From Cryptomeria japonica (lineage: Eukaryota > Streptophyta > Pinopsida > Cupressales > Cupressaceae): 64,000 nucleotides of DNA. Position 1 is the first letter of the stretch. Every line of letters begins with the position of its first letter. Position numbers and translations under genes: made by a program. The notes under the pieces are model-generated. The model was given only the letters and a program-made list of their open reading frames with translations, ran no database searches and had not been told where the DNA came from. This document shows, piece by piece, positions 34,557 to 47,800 of this stretch. The DNA lies in the NCBI RefSeq assembly GCF_030272615.1, contig NC_081410.1, positions 120,776,640 through 120,840,639 on the forward strand, read 5' to 3'.

Positions 34557-36594
34557 CTAAACCAAGTGAATCGAAACTATAAGAAATGGATAATCCATAT
34601 GCATATACAAGAATCAGTTACAATGAAAATTGGCGTCACTTTGACATTGTACCAACTATAATATTTGGAAAGGGAAATCTCACTCATGTATAGCATAATC
34701 AACTAATACAATAGTAATAAACCATATCTCGTTTCACAGTAAATATGCTACAAATAGTTTCTTCCTCACACCAATAATGCTATGATCCACCACACATCTT
34801 AGTGTGATGATAATCTCTTAGGGGTTAGATGGAAGGTGTTAGTGTAGGTGTATGTTTTTATTTCCTTTCCATAGGTTTTTCCATCACTTTTATTAATGTG
34901 CTTAGGTTAATAAAGTGATTTTGATTAAGTGATTGGATTGTTGAGGTGTTTTCATCCTAAAAGGGGGCTACATTTACTATTTTTACACCACTTGGTGGTT
35001 GCTCCCTATTAGTTACTCTAAACCAAGTGAATCAAACTATAAGAAATGGATAATCCATATGCATCTACAAGAATCAGTTACAATGAAAATTGGCATCACT
35101 TTGACATTGTACCAACTATAATATTTGGAAAGGGAAATCTCACTCATGTATACCATAATCAACTAATACAATAGTTGTTGAGGTTAAAGTTGAACTCCAA
35201 AGAAATGTCCTGAAACTTGTTAGTCCATCATAAAATATAAAAAGGAAAGCTACAAGAAACTTAACTTCAACCAATGAAGTAACATGAAATAAACAATATT
35301 ATACCTTCCATGATTTACACCTCATTGTGTCCTAACTCCACTATTCCTGGTTGCAGATAATTTGCTCTCAGACAAGAACTAGTAGTTTCCAAGATGGCAT
35401 ATGAAGAATGGACTGATAGTTAGTTGATACTACGATATGCATATGCAAATGATTTAAGCTAACATGATATTAAGCTATGATAAAAATTCTAAAATTGCTA
35501 ATTGCTTCAAACTTAAACTCACAGATGCAAGATGAAAACTTCTAGAATGACTATATGATTAGCTATTAGTTTCAAAATGGCTTAGGAGACCTCTTTTATA
35601 GATTTTTGACTGCATGAGCTTAGGTGGCAGAGATCAATAGTCATGATCGAATCTTGCAAATTGGATGGCTATGAGCAAGAAGTTGAAGGTTGAGAGAAAG
35701 GGGGAAGGAGAAGACAAGTGTCACTCATCTCACCTTGACTGAGTTGAAGACTTGAGAGGATATAGAATAGTTGGAGAAGATGTAGGAGTGAGAGGACAAG
35801 TGGACTCAAGTCCTCCTAATATATAGGGATGTTGGAGAGAATATAGAAGAAAGTTAGGAAATATGTGTACGTACATAATATTTCATTTATTTTGGAAGTT
35901 GGAGATAAGTGGCTAATAAATGATTTTATTTTATTTTATTTTGTTAATTAATTTAGCCACATGATGGATGAGTTGGCAAAGAAGAAGTGATGTGGAGAAT
36001 GAAAGGTGAGTAGGAAAAGGGATTAAATAATTAAGAAATTATTTAATTAATGAGACTATAGGATAGTAGATAGAGGAACAATTACATATTAGATATTTAA
36101 TTAATTGATTAGAAGAAAATGATATAATGAATTTATTAATAAAATGTTTCAATTAAATTAATTAATAGAAGGACATGAAATGAATTAAATTAATTAATCT
36201 TTTCAAATTAACTATTTAATAGAAGAATAATTATTAAATAAATATAAAATATTTATTTAATTGCTCATAGCCATTTTTATGTGTATACAATAGTAATAAA
36301 CCATATCTTGTTTCTTACTACAATATGCTACAAATAGTTTCTTCCTCACACCAATAGTCCTATGATCCACCACACATCTTAGTGTGATGATAATCTCTTT
36401 GGGGTTAGATTGAAGGTGTTAGTGGAAGTGGAAGTTTTTATTTCCTTTTCATAGTTTTTTTCATCACTTTTATTAATGTGCTTAGGTTAATAAAGTGAGT
36501 TTGATTAAGTTATTGGATTCTTGAGGTTTTTTCATCCTAAAAGGGAGCTACATTTACTATTTTTACTCCACTTGGTGGTTGCTCCCTATTAGTT
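34557..36594. repeat. Tandem duplication (461-bp unit), second copy split by a solo LTR
   Basis: Unit 34557-35017 (from CTAAACCAAGTGAATC to TGCTCCCTATTAGTTA) repeats at 35018-35175 plus 36295-36594. The unit spans flanking sequence and the first 180 bases of an LTR that is complete only downstream (36417-36775). Confidence 0.85.
35176..36289. mobile_element. Solo LTR with target duplication ATAGT
   Basis: A 1114-bp segment starting TGTTGAGG and ending GTGTATACA is flanked by ATAGT at 35171-35175 and 36290-36294. The first copy of the tandem duplication keeps the empty site (ACAATAGTAATAAACC, about 34700). No coding sequence, primer site or polypurine tract is present, as expected after LTR-LTR recombination. 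Its orientation is unclear and the family is not identified. Confidence 0.82.
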
Positions 36595-36775
36595 AGACTT
36601 GCCACCTCCACCCTCTCCTCGAGTCTATATAAAATTACTTCCTAGCTTATGTTTTCATTATTATTCTTGTAACTTCTCTTTCTTGTAATTTATAGTTTTG
36701 TTATTCATTTATAGTTTTATAGTTGATTTCTCTTAAAAATTTCTTGCATTATGTATCTATTTCAAATTTCCAACA
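36417..36775 (+). repeat. Probable 5' LTR of a plus-strand LTR element
   Basis: TGTTAGTGGAAGTG to TTTCCAACA, 359 bases, with TATATAAAA near 36625. It is followed immediately by TAGTATTAGAAA (36776-36787), a decayed form of TGGTATCAGAGC. A partial copy lies at 34837-35017. Confidence 0.6.
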
Positions 36776-37650
36776 TAGTATTAGAAACAAGTGAGTTTGG
36801 GTTCTAGAGTTCTTAATTAAGAGATCATAGTTTTTTGTATGATATTATAAAATCTCATATGCTCTTATCTTTTATTTTTTGAATGATCTATTGAATTAAA
36901 AAGGATTTATGAAGATATTTTAATCACTTATGTTGCATGTGTGTTTTAGTTAGAGATTGGTGACCGTAGATCTTTTGGTTATACTAACACCATTTTTAGC
37001 CATTCCAATGTATCTGGGATGCTTGGGAAATTTAGGATTGAATTGTGTTTCACTCAATTTGGAGATCATATGAATAGTTGCAAACAAGGGTTTGAAGCTC
37101 AAATTTAGTGAACAACTTTTGAATGGGGCATTTTTAGGACAAAAGGAACTTATCATTACATCTAAAAGGCTCAAAAGCCCCTATTTTCATATGAAATTTG
37201 CCTAGTTTCATTTTTGGGATTAGGCGAGGGAAAAATTGCTTAAAAATCTATATAACCTCCCTAACATGAAATTTGAGGTAATTATTTAAAAAAATAAAAA
37301 TAAATAAAAAATAAATAAATGTGTTTGGGTGGGGAAATAGGGTTCATAATTCTATGCATGCAAATTACGAATTAAACCTATTTCCAACAATTACATTAAG
37401 GAGAAGGGTGAATTCAGCTATCTCTTTCTCAAATCTAATTGAAAAGGATTGGGCACAAGGTAAATTCAGATCTCCTTGATTGAGTTTTAAATGAGTTGTG
37501 GAAATGATGTGAATTAAATGAAAGATATAGGGCAAAAAAATTAAGATTGATAGTAAATATGCATAGATAGTATCAGATTAGATATAAAGGCATAAAGTAT
37601 AGATCTGAAAAATAGGAAGAAAAGAAGAACCTATGTATAAAATATGGACT
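36776..37650 (+). other. Decayed interior after the 36.4-kb LTR
   Basis: No gag or pol similarity could be read; AT-rich with A-rich runs near 37290. Confidence 0.4.
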
Positions 37651-38643
37651 CAAAAGTGTGGGACTATGGTGCTTGGGCGCCCTTGTCCAGAAGCTTGGAT
37701 GCAGACAAAAGAGATAATTTCTAGATTAGGATGTTGTCCTGCATATTTCCCTAAAGTTTCACTGAAAAAGCGTTGAACAATGGTGCTTGGGTGACCTTGT
37801 CCTCCAATTTATGCCTCTTCAAAAGCTGGTTTTGTGTGTCTCTATCTTCTCTTCTTGAATCTATGTTTGTCATCACCTAAATTTGCCACCTGTAAACAAA
37901 AAAGGGAAAATTGTTGTTTGGTTGATATGAATTTGGCTAAGTAAAACGTCGGGTTTGGAATGAACCCTATAATTGAATAAAACTGAAATGGAAAGCATGC
38001 CTTGAGAGAGAAAAGGCTAGATATAAAATTGAAAATCTGAATTGGAATATTATACCTTTATAAATCTCGCTTTGAAGAATTCATGAAAGGGTTGATAATG
38101 TCATGTAGGAATGCATGGGTGTCTTCATATGAGATTGATCATGGATGTCATCTTCAATGCTTGAAATTTGAATACTTGACCTCTCCTTCATTGCCTTGAT
38201 AATGCTCAATCACTTGCTCACTTGAATTTTCTTGATAGGAATTGAATTCGAACTTGAGAGATGTAAGATGGATGTCTCAAATGAGGAGATAAGGCTTGCG
38301 TTTATACATCACCTCGTGAAATGTGTTTGAAATTACAAAGTAGGCCAACACGAGAAAGGACTTTGTGCCCATATTTTTTAACCATTTAAGGATCCAAAAT
38401 TCAGCCCTTTTAGCTGGACAAGGGTGCTTGGGCACCATTGTTCAAGGACAAGGCCACTTGGCACCCTTGTTTAGGCTATCAAAGTTGAACAAAAGACCAA
38501 AAAACAAGGTAGAAGATGAGGATTGTTAGTTTGAAACTTGTGTAAGAAAAATCAGGTACAATTAGAGCATAGAAGGCCGAAATGCTAAAGTAAGGCATAA
38601 GTGACTATAAAATTATATAGGGATACAATATATGATGCTACAT
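37650..38643 (-). repeat. Probable 3' LTR of a minus-strand gypsy remnant
   Basis: On the minus strand, AAAGTGGGGGATAAA (38644-38660 region) looks like a polypurine tract followed by TGTAGCATC. The same arrangement occurs at 55354. The segment has repeated GTGCTTGGG...CCTTGTCC strings (about 37668, 37787, 38427). The left limit is a guess. Confidence 0.35.
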
Positions 38644-38808
38644 TTATCCCCCACTTTAGAAAAATAATGAACCTACACTCATACTCCCGGTATAGTATAG
38701 AGTAGGATTGAAAAGTTTTCGCCAAGATATAAAAAAGGCAAGAAATACCAAGCCCTCCAAGGAATTAGGATCTTATCAATCTAATATCAAGATAAAAGGA
38801 GCAACATG

Positions 38809-38810
<2 letters not shown>

Positions 38811-38876
<66 letters not shown>
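38811..38876. repeat. (GA)n microsatellite
   Basis: An uninterrupted run of about 33 GA units. Open frames across it are artefacts of the repeat. Confidence 0.97.
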
Positions 38877-38881
<5 letters not shown>

Positions 38882-40346
38882 ACATGACCTCATGGCCTAG
38901 TAACACTATGCTTACTATGAGTCGTGTAGAAAATTGGTGTGAAGTCGATGCAAAAAAAATACAAAGAAAAAGGCTCAATTCGCAAAGTAATATGAAAAGG
39001 GTTGAATACAAAATGGGTGTTTGAGTGTGTACCAAACATGTCATGGTGTGTGATCAAAGTGTACAAACCAAACCTTGTGGTATGTGCATAAGATGTAACA
39101 AAAAGCAGTGTATGCCCTCACAATAAAGCAAATGTGTATGCCTTACTAGGAGCAACTACTTTAAGGTAGCATATATGCATCCAAAAGACAAGCATGTTGC
39201 CAAGAAAGGAAAAATCAAGGACAACATAACACAAGATAAAAAGAGAGAACATAAGGGACCCATTAATTGGGGTCAATATGCTCATTTGATGAATCATGTA
39301 TATCAGGTATGATTGTAATGAATTGACCTCATCCCCCAAAGGTAGTGGCGCTATGAGCATAATGGGAGAAGAGTACATAAGATGAACAACAAAAGTCTTT
39401 TGAGTCAACATGGAAGAGACCAAAAAGAGAGATCTTAACACTTTGCATTGTCCCCAAGTAGACAACACAAAAGAATATTTACAACAATAGCACATTTACA
39501 AAATAACATGAATACAACATATAGAGGAATTGAGATAAAAATACAAGAATGTCACAACAGGTTCAGTCTCTTTGTTTCATTGTGCCAACAAAGAAACAAG
39601 GGTTATCCAAAGAGATTCTAACATAACACAAAGACATATCAAGCAACGAATCACTAGGAAAACACATCACATGCAAGCAAACACACAAAAGAGTCTACAG
39701 TACAAGTGAGGCTAATATAGAAAATCATCGGCCTCCAAATATTTCTCAACATCATTTAGGGATGGTAGACAAGATGCAAGAGGAGCCACAAAAAGCATCA
39801 TAGGTAGAGCTAGTGCAAGGTTCAAACAAAGATCATGCCCTAATGATGAATCACTTAGTTTGTCACTAGGAGCTAGGATTAATGCTTTTGAAAATATTGA
39901 AGATAACTCATGATTAATTTAAATTATTTCATACATATCATCAGAATCATTAGTATCAACACTGTTACAATCAACATCATCATCCAAATCAATCATATTA
40001 GGATCTTTAATCAACAAATAAAATGAATCATCATTTTGTATAGATAATTTTAATTTTTGTTGTGGTTGATTACAATAAAGCTTCTCCCTAGGGTTAGGCG
40101 AAGGCTGGGAAAATGGGATCAAGTTAACATTCAACATAGATTAGGGGAGGAAATAGTTTGGGAAGCAAGCCCACAAGCCTTGGCACGGCGTCTTTCTCAA
40201 TGGTCTCTTGCACCATGATTTCTCTTGGTATGATTGGAAACTTTGGAAGGTAGGGGATCAATCAATATAGGCTTCTTTTCTTCCTTTCTAGAATGAGGAA
40301 CTTAAGAAACCTCGCCTGGTTGAAAGATGTAAGATGTTGGGCATTT
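38877..40346 (-). other. Decayed interior of a minus-strand gypsy remnant
   Basis: Lies between the probable 3' LTR and the protease remnant on the same strand. Open stretches at 39118-39495 and 39919-40137 have no recognisable domain. Confidence 0.35.
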
Positions 40347-40760
40347 TCATTTATAATATGTAGGAGGTGGGACTGCAACATATATAGGAGGAATAAGAGG
40401 GGTAGGAAGAAGTACAAGTCCTGGATGAGGAGGTATATCCATAGGTGAAGGATCCTTAGATTTATTTAAGGTTGATATCCTTTCATTTTTGAATTTTTGG
40501 TAAGACGAGGAAAGGATATCTTTACAAGATTGCAAAGGTTTAGGTCTATGAGTCCATAAGAAATCAAGGGTAAAGTTCTCTCGTCTTGCTAAGGGCTAAC
40601 AAAGACTATGATGGACCATGACAATATGGCCATTGTGAGAGAAATTTGAACATTTATGGATAGTAGAAGGGATGGATTTCATGGGATTGAGCCAACGATG
40701 TCCCAACTTCATATGAAATTGGTCAGAGGTAGGGATAGTAACAAAGGTAACATCTAAGTG
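40347..40760 (-). pseudogene. Ty3/gypsy retropepsin C-terminal region, remnant
   Basis: The minus strand reads VTIPTSDQFHMKLGHRWLNP, then SIPSTIHKCSNFSHNGHIV. This follows the LGRPW-(I/L)-x4-A-V-P-S-T/S-x-H-Q pattern at the end of gypsy proteases. After one TAG the frame goes on with LDFLWTHRPKPLQSCKDILS and a Pro-rich tail to 40347. The catalytic D-S/T-G and everything upstream are missing, cut at about 40770 where a copia LTR begins. Confidence 0.55.
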
Positions 40761-40798
40761 TTGATATGTGGTGAGTGATCATGCAAGTATTGTGCACT

Positions 40799-41105
40799 TG
40801 TTATGTATCCTAAAAAATAACTGACATTGAAAAAACCCTAAAAAATAACCGACTTTGAGTGTTGCCCTAAAAAATTGCTTGTTATAAACGACTGAAATGT
40901 AAAAAGACATTGTAATGGTGTTGTACTGATTTACTGGATAATAAGAAAAGATTGGACGGTTGTGTTCTGTGGATGTAGCATATCTTGGGTGAGCCACGTT
41001 AAATCTTTGTGTTATCCGCGTTATGCATTTTTCTTCATCTTTTGTGTTTGTATCTACATATAATTATTAATTTGTATTTTCTCTTGATCTACCTAAACCC
41101 TAACA
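40799..41105 (+). repeat. Probable 5' LTR of a copia element
   Basis: TGTTATGTATCC to CCCTAACA, about 307 bases. A primer-site-like TTAGTATCAGAG follows at 41107-41118 and copia gag begins shortly after. A CCTAAAAAATAAC motif occurs three times near its start. The left boundary is a best guess. Confidence 0.55.
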
Positions 41106-41172
41106 ATTAGTATCAGAGTTGTGTATTTATGTAAATTGGCAAGGACTTTCACATTTGAGTATCAACGACAAG

Positions 41173-41811
41173 AATTATCAGTTATAAAAACTGCAGATGG
41201 AGGATTACTTGTATCAAAAGGATTTGTGGTGGTCATTAGAAGGAAAGGCAAAGAAATTGATCACAATGTCCAATGAATATTGGGATATTATGGACAGAAA
41301 GGTACTAGGAACCATTCGGTTGTGCCTTGCACCGTCTGTAGAATTCAATATATCAAAATCAACAATGATTGTAGATTTGATGCCGACACTGGCTAAACTG
41401 TATGAAAAACCCTCGGCTTAGAATAAGGTATTTCTTATGAAGCGTTTGTTTAATATGAAAATGAGTTAGGGAGGATTTGTAGCAGATCATTTAAATGAAT
41501 TTAATATAGTTACCTGTCAATTATCTTCTGTAAAAGTTAACTTTGATGAAGAGGTTAGGGCTCTTTTAATTTTATTTTCTTTGCCAGAAAGATGGAATAG
41601 CTTGGTTATGGTTGTAAGTAACTCTGTTTCTAGTACAAACACTTTGAAATTTGATGATGTTGTTGGTGTTATCCTAAGAAAGGAAATGCGACAGAAAAGC
41701 ACAGGTGAGACTTCAACATCATCGGGTACTATTTTAAATGTAGATAACAAGGAAGATCAAAGGAAAGAGGAAAAGACCATGGGCATGAGAAGTTATGAGG
41801 GAAGGCAATGA
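41173..41811 (+). pseudogene. Copia gag remnant (UBN2-type)
   Basis: The frame reads MEDYLYQKDLWWSLEGKAKK from 41197, then TIRLCLAPSVEFNISKS, DLMPTLAKLYEKPSA, FLMKRLFNMKMS, VADHLNEFN and SNSVSSTNTLKFDDVVGVIL. This is the classic plant copia gag. Stops occur at about 41419 (TAG) and 41467 (TAG), plus a TAA upstream of 41197. It ends about where the zinc knuckle should begin (41811), cut off by the next LTR-like sequence. No pol follows. Confidence 0.8.
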
Positions 41812-41829
41812 TTTGTAAGGATTAAGGTG

Positions 41830-42890
41830 TATCTACCTTGTAAATCCTATGAAATTGTTCCAACATCATTGGAAAGTGTCCTAAGTCACTTAGGATGTTT
41901 TGGTAAAATAATTTGTAACATTTAATTCTCACCATTGTTTGTAATACATTTATAAGGGGTGATGTGTTCCACTAGCAGCGATTAAAGTAGGTTGTGAACA
42001 CAATTGTATAATAGTATTTTCCCCACGTATGGATGTCTAGAATAAGATATTTAATGAATTGATAAAGTAGAAAAAGAGTGACCTATGGGCTTCTCCAAGA
42101 GGGAGCATGGAAGAGGCAACAAGTGTCTCTTGGTTTTTGGTCATTTATTACATTTAATGTAATTTTTATCTTGCAAGTATAGGTGTGCATAACGGAGGGA
42201 AGGTATTGGAAGTTGAACCGATGTCTTTTCAAGTTTCGTAAAGGCGGTCCAAGGGTTGTGGTCATGAGGAATGAAGAGTGTCCTTTGGGAACCTTTATTA
42301 GTGGTTTTTGGAGCTCCTACCATTCTATAAATACAACCTTTCGGGTGTAGAATTAAGTACAAAATTTGAATATAGATTTCTCTGCAAGAATGAATAATGG
42401 ATGGGAGGCATAAGGAGGTGATTCACATGTGCACAAGTATTTCTATGGTGGAGGAAAAGAGGATAATATAATTAATTGTATTGCAAGCACTTTTATTGTT
42501 GTTAATACAAGCTTGTTCTCTCTTCTTGGTGGATTTTTTCCTACAAGGGTTTCTCCACATAAATCTTGTGTTATGCGTGGATGTTATGTTTTTAATTTAT
42601 GCCTTATTGTTTCTATATTATACTGATGTTAATCATTATTTATTTATGTTATAAGTTTACATAAGATAGGTTTTTTAAGAATGGTTAATATGTTATTTTT
42701 GGCATCATAAAGAAGAGGGATCTAATCATGGGTTTTCCACAATTAAGGCAACTTAATTTTCAAAATTTTATTTGAGTTTCAGATATTCACGTTGCTACTA
42801 TTCAATCCTTGAATCTCATCATTTTCTTAGTTTATTGGTTAGAGATTGATCTTCACAATCTTTGGTATTGAACCTATTTATTTTCCAACA
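41830..42890 (+). repeat. Probable LTR of an element with non-coding interior
   Basis: Ends TTTTCCAACA at 42890, directly before a perfect primer site. A TATA-like CTATAAATACAACC lies near 42333. The left boundary is not determined; the copia gag remnant stops at 41811. Confidence 0.5.
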
Positions 42891-42892
42891 TT

Positions 42893-42904
42893 TGGTATCA
42901 GAGC
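42893..42904 (+). other. Primer binding site
   Basis: A perfect TGGTATCAGAGC two bases after the LTR end. It defines a plus-strand LTR element whose interior starts here. Confidence 0.8.
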
Positions 42905-43343
42905 TTAAGGTTATGGGTTCTGGGTATTCCTTTATTTTTAGTTCCTTAGCATAGAAAGTTTGTGGGAATATATTAGAAAGAGTTAAAGGTTGTTGAGAGG
43001 CTTTTGGGTCTACAATGAATGTTCTATGAGTTAACTTCCTTTTACAAATTTGAGAGGTTGGAAGCCTGGGATATTATTAATGTGATCTATCTTGGGCATT
43101 TTAAGCTCATGTTTACGGATCTTATCAAAGTTGGTTATGGTTTGGTAATATTGAGCTCTTGTTTGATAATATGTTTGTATCCTCTTGTTTGGTGATTTTT
43201 TTCCTTTACCTTGTGGTCATGTGTAGTGAGAAGGTGTTCATGTTGGATGGGTATTGACATCTTAGTCAAATAGAGATAGGTCGGTTGTTTGGACTATGAA
43301 ATGGAGTGTTTATGTTGGGTTTAGGGTTTTATCCCATAGTTAC
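42905..43343 (+). other. Interior of the 42.9-kb LTR element, left part
   Basis: No recognisable coding. It ends with GTTAC (43339-43343), the left target duplication of the copia insertion, and resumes at 50433. Confidence 0.5.
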
Positions 43344-44461
43344 TGTTGGTAACAACAATGAAGGAAAACTGAGAGGGGGGTGAATCAGTTTTCACCGCAT
43401 TTAACAAATTAAACACAATCAACTCAGGGAAGGTTCACTACCTTACAAAAATATTTAAACTGCAATCTAGATTACATGAACTACAAAGATAGCATTTGCT
43501 AATGCCCGATAACAGTTTTGATTAAGCTCATTTGTCTACCCTGCAACAATCTCTGCTCAATACACCACACCAAAAGATGAATTCTCTTATTCGCACATAC
43601 ACCATTCTCTGATAATGTAGACACACACTTTGATATCTAAATTACATGAATACAACACCTGTTTATACAAATCATCAACCTTGACTGCAAAGTCAGCCAT
43701 ACCCTCAACCCTTAATTACAAAATTACACCACATGATACATAAATCAACCATCAGACCAATGCAATGACATAGACAACATAACATGGGACTAAATCAATT
43801 CCTCAAATACGCAACACCACCAGAAATCTCACCAAGATCAACCGCAACACGTTACACCACCGAAAAAATACCACATAACACGAAGAATATCACCGAACCT
43901 ATAAGATCTTCAATAACGCGCACAAGGATCAATATGAACCATCAAAACAAATAGGAAATGATTATGAAACACCAACAAGCACATTAGAACCATCCATAGT
44001 AGCTGCACCAACACCACATCAAATCTTCATTGATCAACACGCTAACACTCAAGAACACTTAACAACAACAATTCGAACTGAAAAGATAACTTGTGGAGCA
44101 GCAAATCACGAACCATCTGAAATGAAGATACACATGAACACCCCAAACACTCTCCCAAATTTGCAACCAAAGATCAGATCATACCAAAGCACAACAGATC
44201 AAATACCAAAGCACTGCAACATTGAACACTGAAAACTAATCTCCATACCAGAATCCATATCTCGATCAAATCACCATATAGCATCATGGAATCAATAAAG
44301 AATGAACTATCTCTAGTTGATTCAACATCCCAAATAGAAAAACCAACCAGATCAACTCACTATGATCACTGGATCATCAAACAACTCTCTACAACACCCA
44401 AACATAGGAATATGTTGACATCAATGACAACAACATATCCTAGCAGCAAAAATATCTAACA
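43344..44461 (-). repeat. 3' LTR of the 43-50 kb copia, shortened
   Basis: TGTTGGTAACAACAATG to ATATCTAACA, 1118 bases. About 220 bases present in the partner LTR (about 49165-49390) are missing here, near 43425. Confidence 0.9.
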
Positions 44462-44816
44462 ATCTCCCCCTTTGGAATTGATAGAAACATATGAATGTGA
44501 AAAACAATGAATGCAAAGGAATAAATCAACACCAGCAATCTCCAACAAACTCCCCCTAAGATCATGCACACAAGGCTTCAAATATAAGATAGTTTTTCAC
44601 ATGCTTCTCTCCCCCTTTGACAACAATGCCAAAGACATAAACAAATCATGATTCACTCCCTCTAAGAAGGAAAAATTATCCCCCTTAGGATAAACTCACA
44701 ATTTTGAACATCTGAACCACTCACTAACTACTTTGGCTAAGTAGCAGCATCAACTCATCAACCCGGATTAGAAGATAAGGCTCTGAAGTCCATTGGATTG
44801 ATGCAACTCCATGCAT

Positions 44817-47800
44817 CTAGTTCTCATCAAGAGGGGCATAGACCCCTAATTTGTCTCTCAAGTATACAAATGTATCTGCAAGCAAAGGCTTAGTAAAAAT
44901 ATATGCAATATGATCCTTTGTAGATACATATTCCAATCTGACTTCTTCATCACTGACTTTCTCCCTCAAGAAGTGATACTTAATTGATATATGCTTTATT
45001 TTTTAATGCAATACCAGATTATTGGAAACATTAATACTACTTGAATTATCACAATATATAATAGTAGGCTCATCATTCACAACTCTAATATCCTTCAACA
45101 TCTGCTTCATCCAAACTATCTGAGTACAATTGCTAGTAGCAGCAATGTATTCAACTTCAACAGTAAATAAAGATATAGCATCTTATTTCTTATTGGATCA
45201 TGAAATCAACTACTTCCCCAAAAAGAAATCTCCATCGGTAGTGCTCTTTCGGTCATCAACATCACCTGCACAATCAACATCAGTTTAGGAACATAACATG
45301 AAATCATCATTCTTTGGATACCACAAACCATAATCAATTGTCCCCTTCAAGTATCTGAAAATCCTCTTCAAAGCAGTTTCATGACTCACTTTAGGATCAG
45401 CTTGAAATCTAGCACAAAGACAAACAACATGCATAATGTCTGGTCTAGTCTGAGTTAAGTACAACAATCCACCAGCCATAGATCTATACAAAGTCTGATT
45501 AACTTTCTGAAATTCATCATGCTTAAACAACTTACATCCACTCACCATAGGAGTTCCAATAGGTTTGGAATCATCTAACCCAAACTTATTCAACAATTCC
45601 TTCACATACTTTGATTGAGAAATGAAAATACCTTTGTTAGTCTGTATAATCTACAATCCTAAGAAGAATTTCATCTCACCTATAATAGACATCTCAAATT
45701 CCTTTTGCGTATCATTAACAAACTTTATACTTAAATAATCATCTCCTCAAAAAATAATGTCATCAACAAAGACTTCAACAATCAAAATTTTATCATTATC
45801 AACCTTAAAGTATAGATTACTATCAATATTACCTTTATAGAATACCAACTTCATCAAGTACATGTCCAATCTAGCATACTAGGCTCTAGGGGCTTGCTTC
45901 AGCCCATATAGTGCTTTCTTCAATTTGAATACCATGTCTCCTTCATCTAATAATGAAAATCCATCTAGTTGCTCAATGTAGACTTCCTCTTCAAGATCAC
46001 CATTCAAAAAGGCTGACTTAACATCCATCTGATACACCTTGAAATTATTGTAAGCAATATATGCAATTAGCAATCTAACAACTTCAATCCTAGCTATCAG
46101 AGCAAAAGTCTCCTCATAGTCAATTCCTTCCATCTAAGAACACCCCTTACACACCAAAGTTGCTTTGTTTCTGACCACTTCACCAGCTTCATTCAGTTTA
46201 TTCTGGAACACCCATTTAGTGCCAATTACATTCTTGTCTTTAGGTCTCAGAATAAACTCCCAAGTGTTATTCTTCTCAACTTGGTTCAACTCTTCTTCCA
46301 TTGCTTTTATCCAATTCTCATCTTTACATGCTTCTACAACATCTTTAGGTTCAATATTTGAAATCAAACATATTTCTTCAACAACAATCATTCTCCTTGT
46401 CATCATGCCTTTATTATTATCACCAATAATCTAATTTTCTGAATGATTCAATCTCACATACCTCTGAGTCTTTTGATTATTTTTATTTTTGGGCTCTTGA
46501 ACTTCTTCACCAACAACAACAATATTCTGATTAATTGTCTCCATCGAATCATTTTGCTTTAAGATTTTTGTCTACACAGGCTTTGAAACAACATCTTGAT
46601 CATCAATCTCATATCCACATGCTCTGATCTGCTTTCCATGACATTCATCAACCTTCACATTTTCACTTTCCACTATCTTCTTCAGCCTCTTATTGTAACA
46701 CTAGTAGGCCTTTCTCTGAGTAGAATATCCCAAGAAGATTCCTTCATCACATCTTGCATCAAACTTTCCGATATCCTCATCTCTTTTGATATAACATTTA
46801 AGTCCAAAAACTCTAATATATTTAATTGTAGGAACATGACCAAACTATAGCTCATAAGGAGTCTTACTAGAATCACCTGTTATATGCACTCGGTTAAATG
46901 TGTAAATAGCAGTGCTAACAACTTCTCTCCAAAAGATATGTGCAACATTTCCTTCAATCAACATAGTCGTAGCAGCATCCAAAATCGTTTTGTTCTTTCT
47001 TTCAACAAATCCATTCTACTGAGGGGTTCTAGGAGCAGATAATTGTCTTCTAATCTCATTCCTTTCACAAAATGTATCAAACTCACTTGATGTGAATTCT
47101 CCTCCTCTGTTAGATATCATACACTTCAGTTTAAACCCTATCTCAGTCTCCACCTTAGCTTTGACTATCTTGAATTTCTCTAGAGCTTCTGATTTCTCCC
47201 TTAGAAAAGTAACCCACATCATCCTAGAATAATCATCAATCAACATGAAATATTTGTCACCCTGTATGCTTCCCACTCTTGTAGGACCACATAAGTTAGT
47301 ATGCATAAGATCTAATAAACCGTTAGAGGTATACATCTTACTTTTGAATGAAGTTCTTGTTAGCTTTCCCATCTGATATTCCTTATATATTGGATTAGCA
47401 GGTTTCACAATCTTAGGCAAATCTCTAACAACTTGAGTAGAACTTATCCTTATCATGCAGTCAAAATTAACATGACACATCCTTCTATGCCACAACCAAC
47501 TTTCATCAATCTGAGCAATCAAACAATTTTTCTCACCAGCATTCAAGTGAAATCTATTACCTCTAGTCTTAGTTCCTGATGCAATATCTATATTGGAGGC
47601 ATTTAGGATCTTGCATTTACCATCCTGGAATTGCAAATCATATCCCTTATCAACCATTTTTCCAACACTCACAATATTATGCTTCAAACCTTCAACATAC
47701 AAGACCTCATCAATATTATGCTTACCATCAAAAGAAATTGAACCTCTAACATGAATCACACAAGCTTTGTCATCTCCAAATATTACTATACCACCATCAT

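Noticed and set aside
38787-39044. Open frames across the GA run encoding Arg-Glu or Leu-Ser dipeptide repeats
   Set aside because: They are translations of the (GA)n microsatellite; nothing around it looks coding.
39118-39495. 125-codon minus-strand open stretch with hydrophobic segments
   Set aside because: No domain or motif is recognisable and it lies within a decayed gypsy interior; AT-rich sequence gives such stretches by chance.
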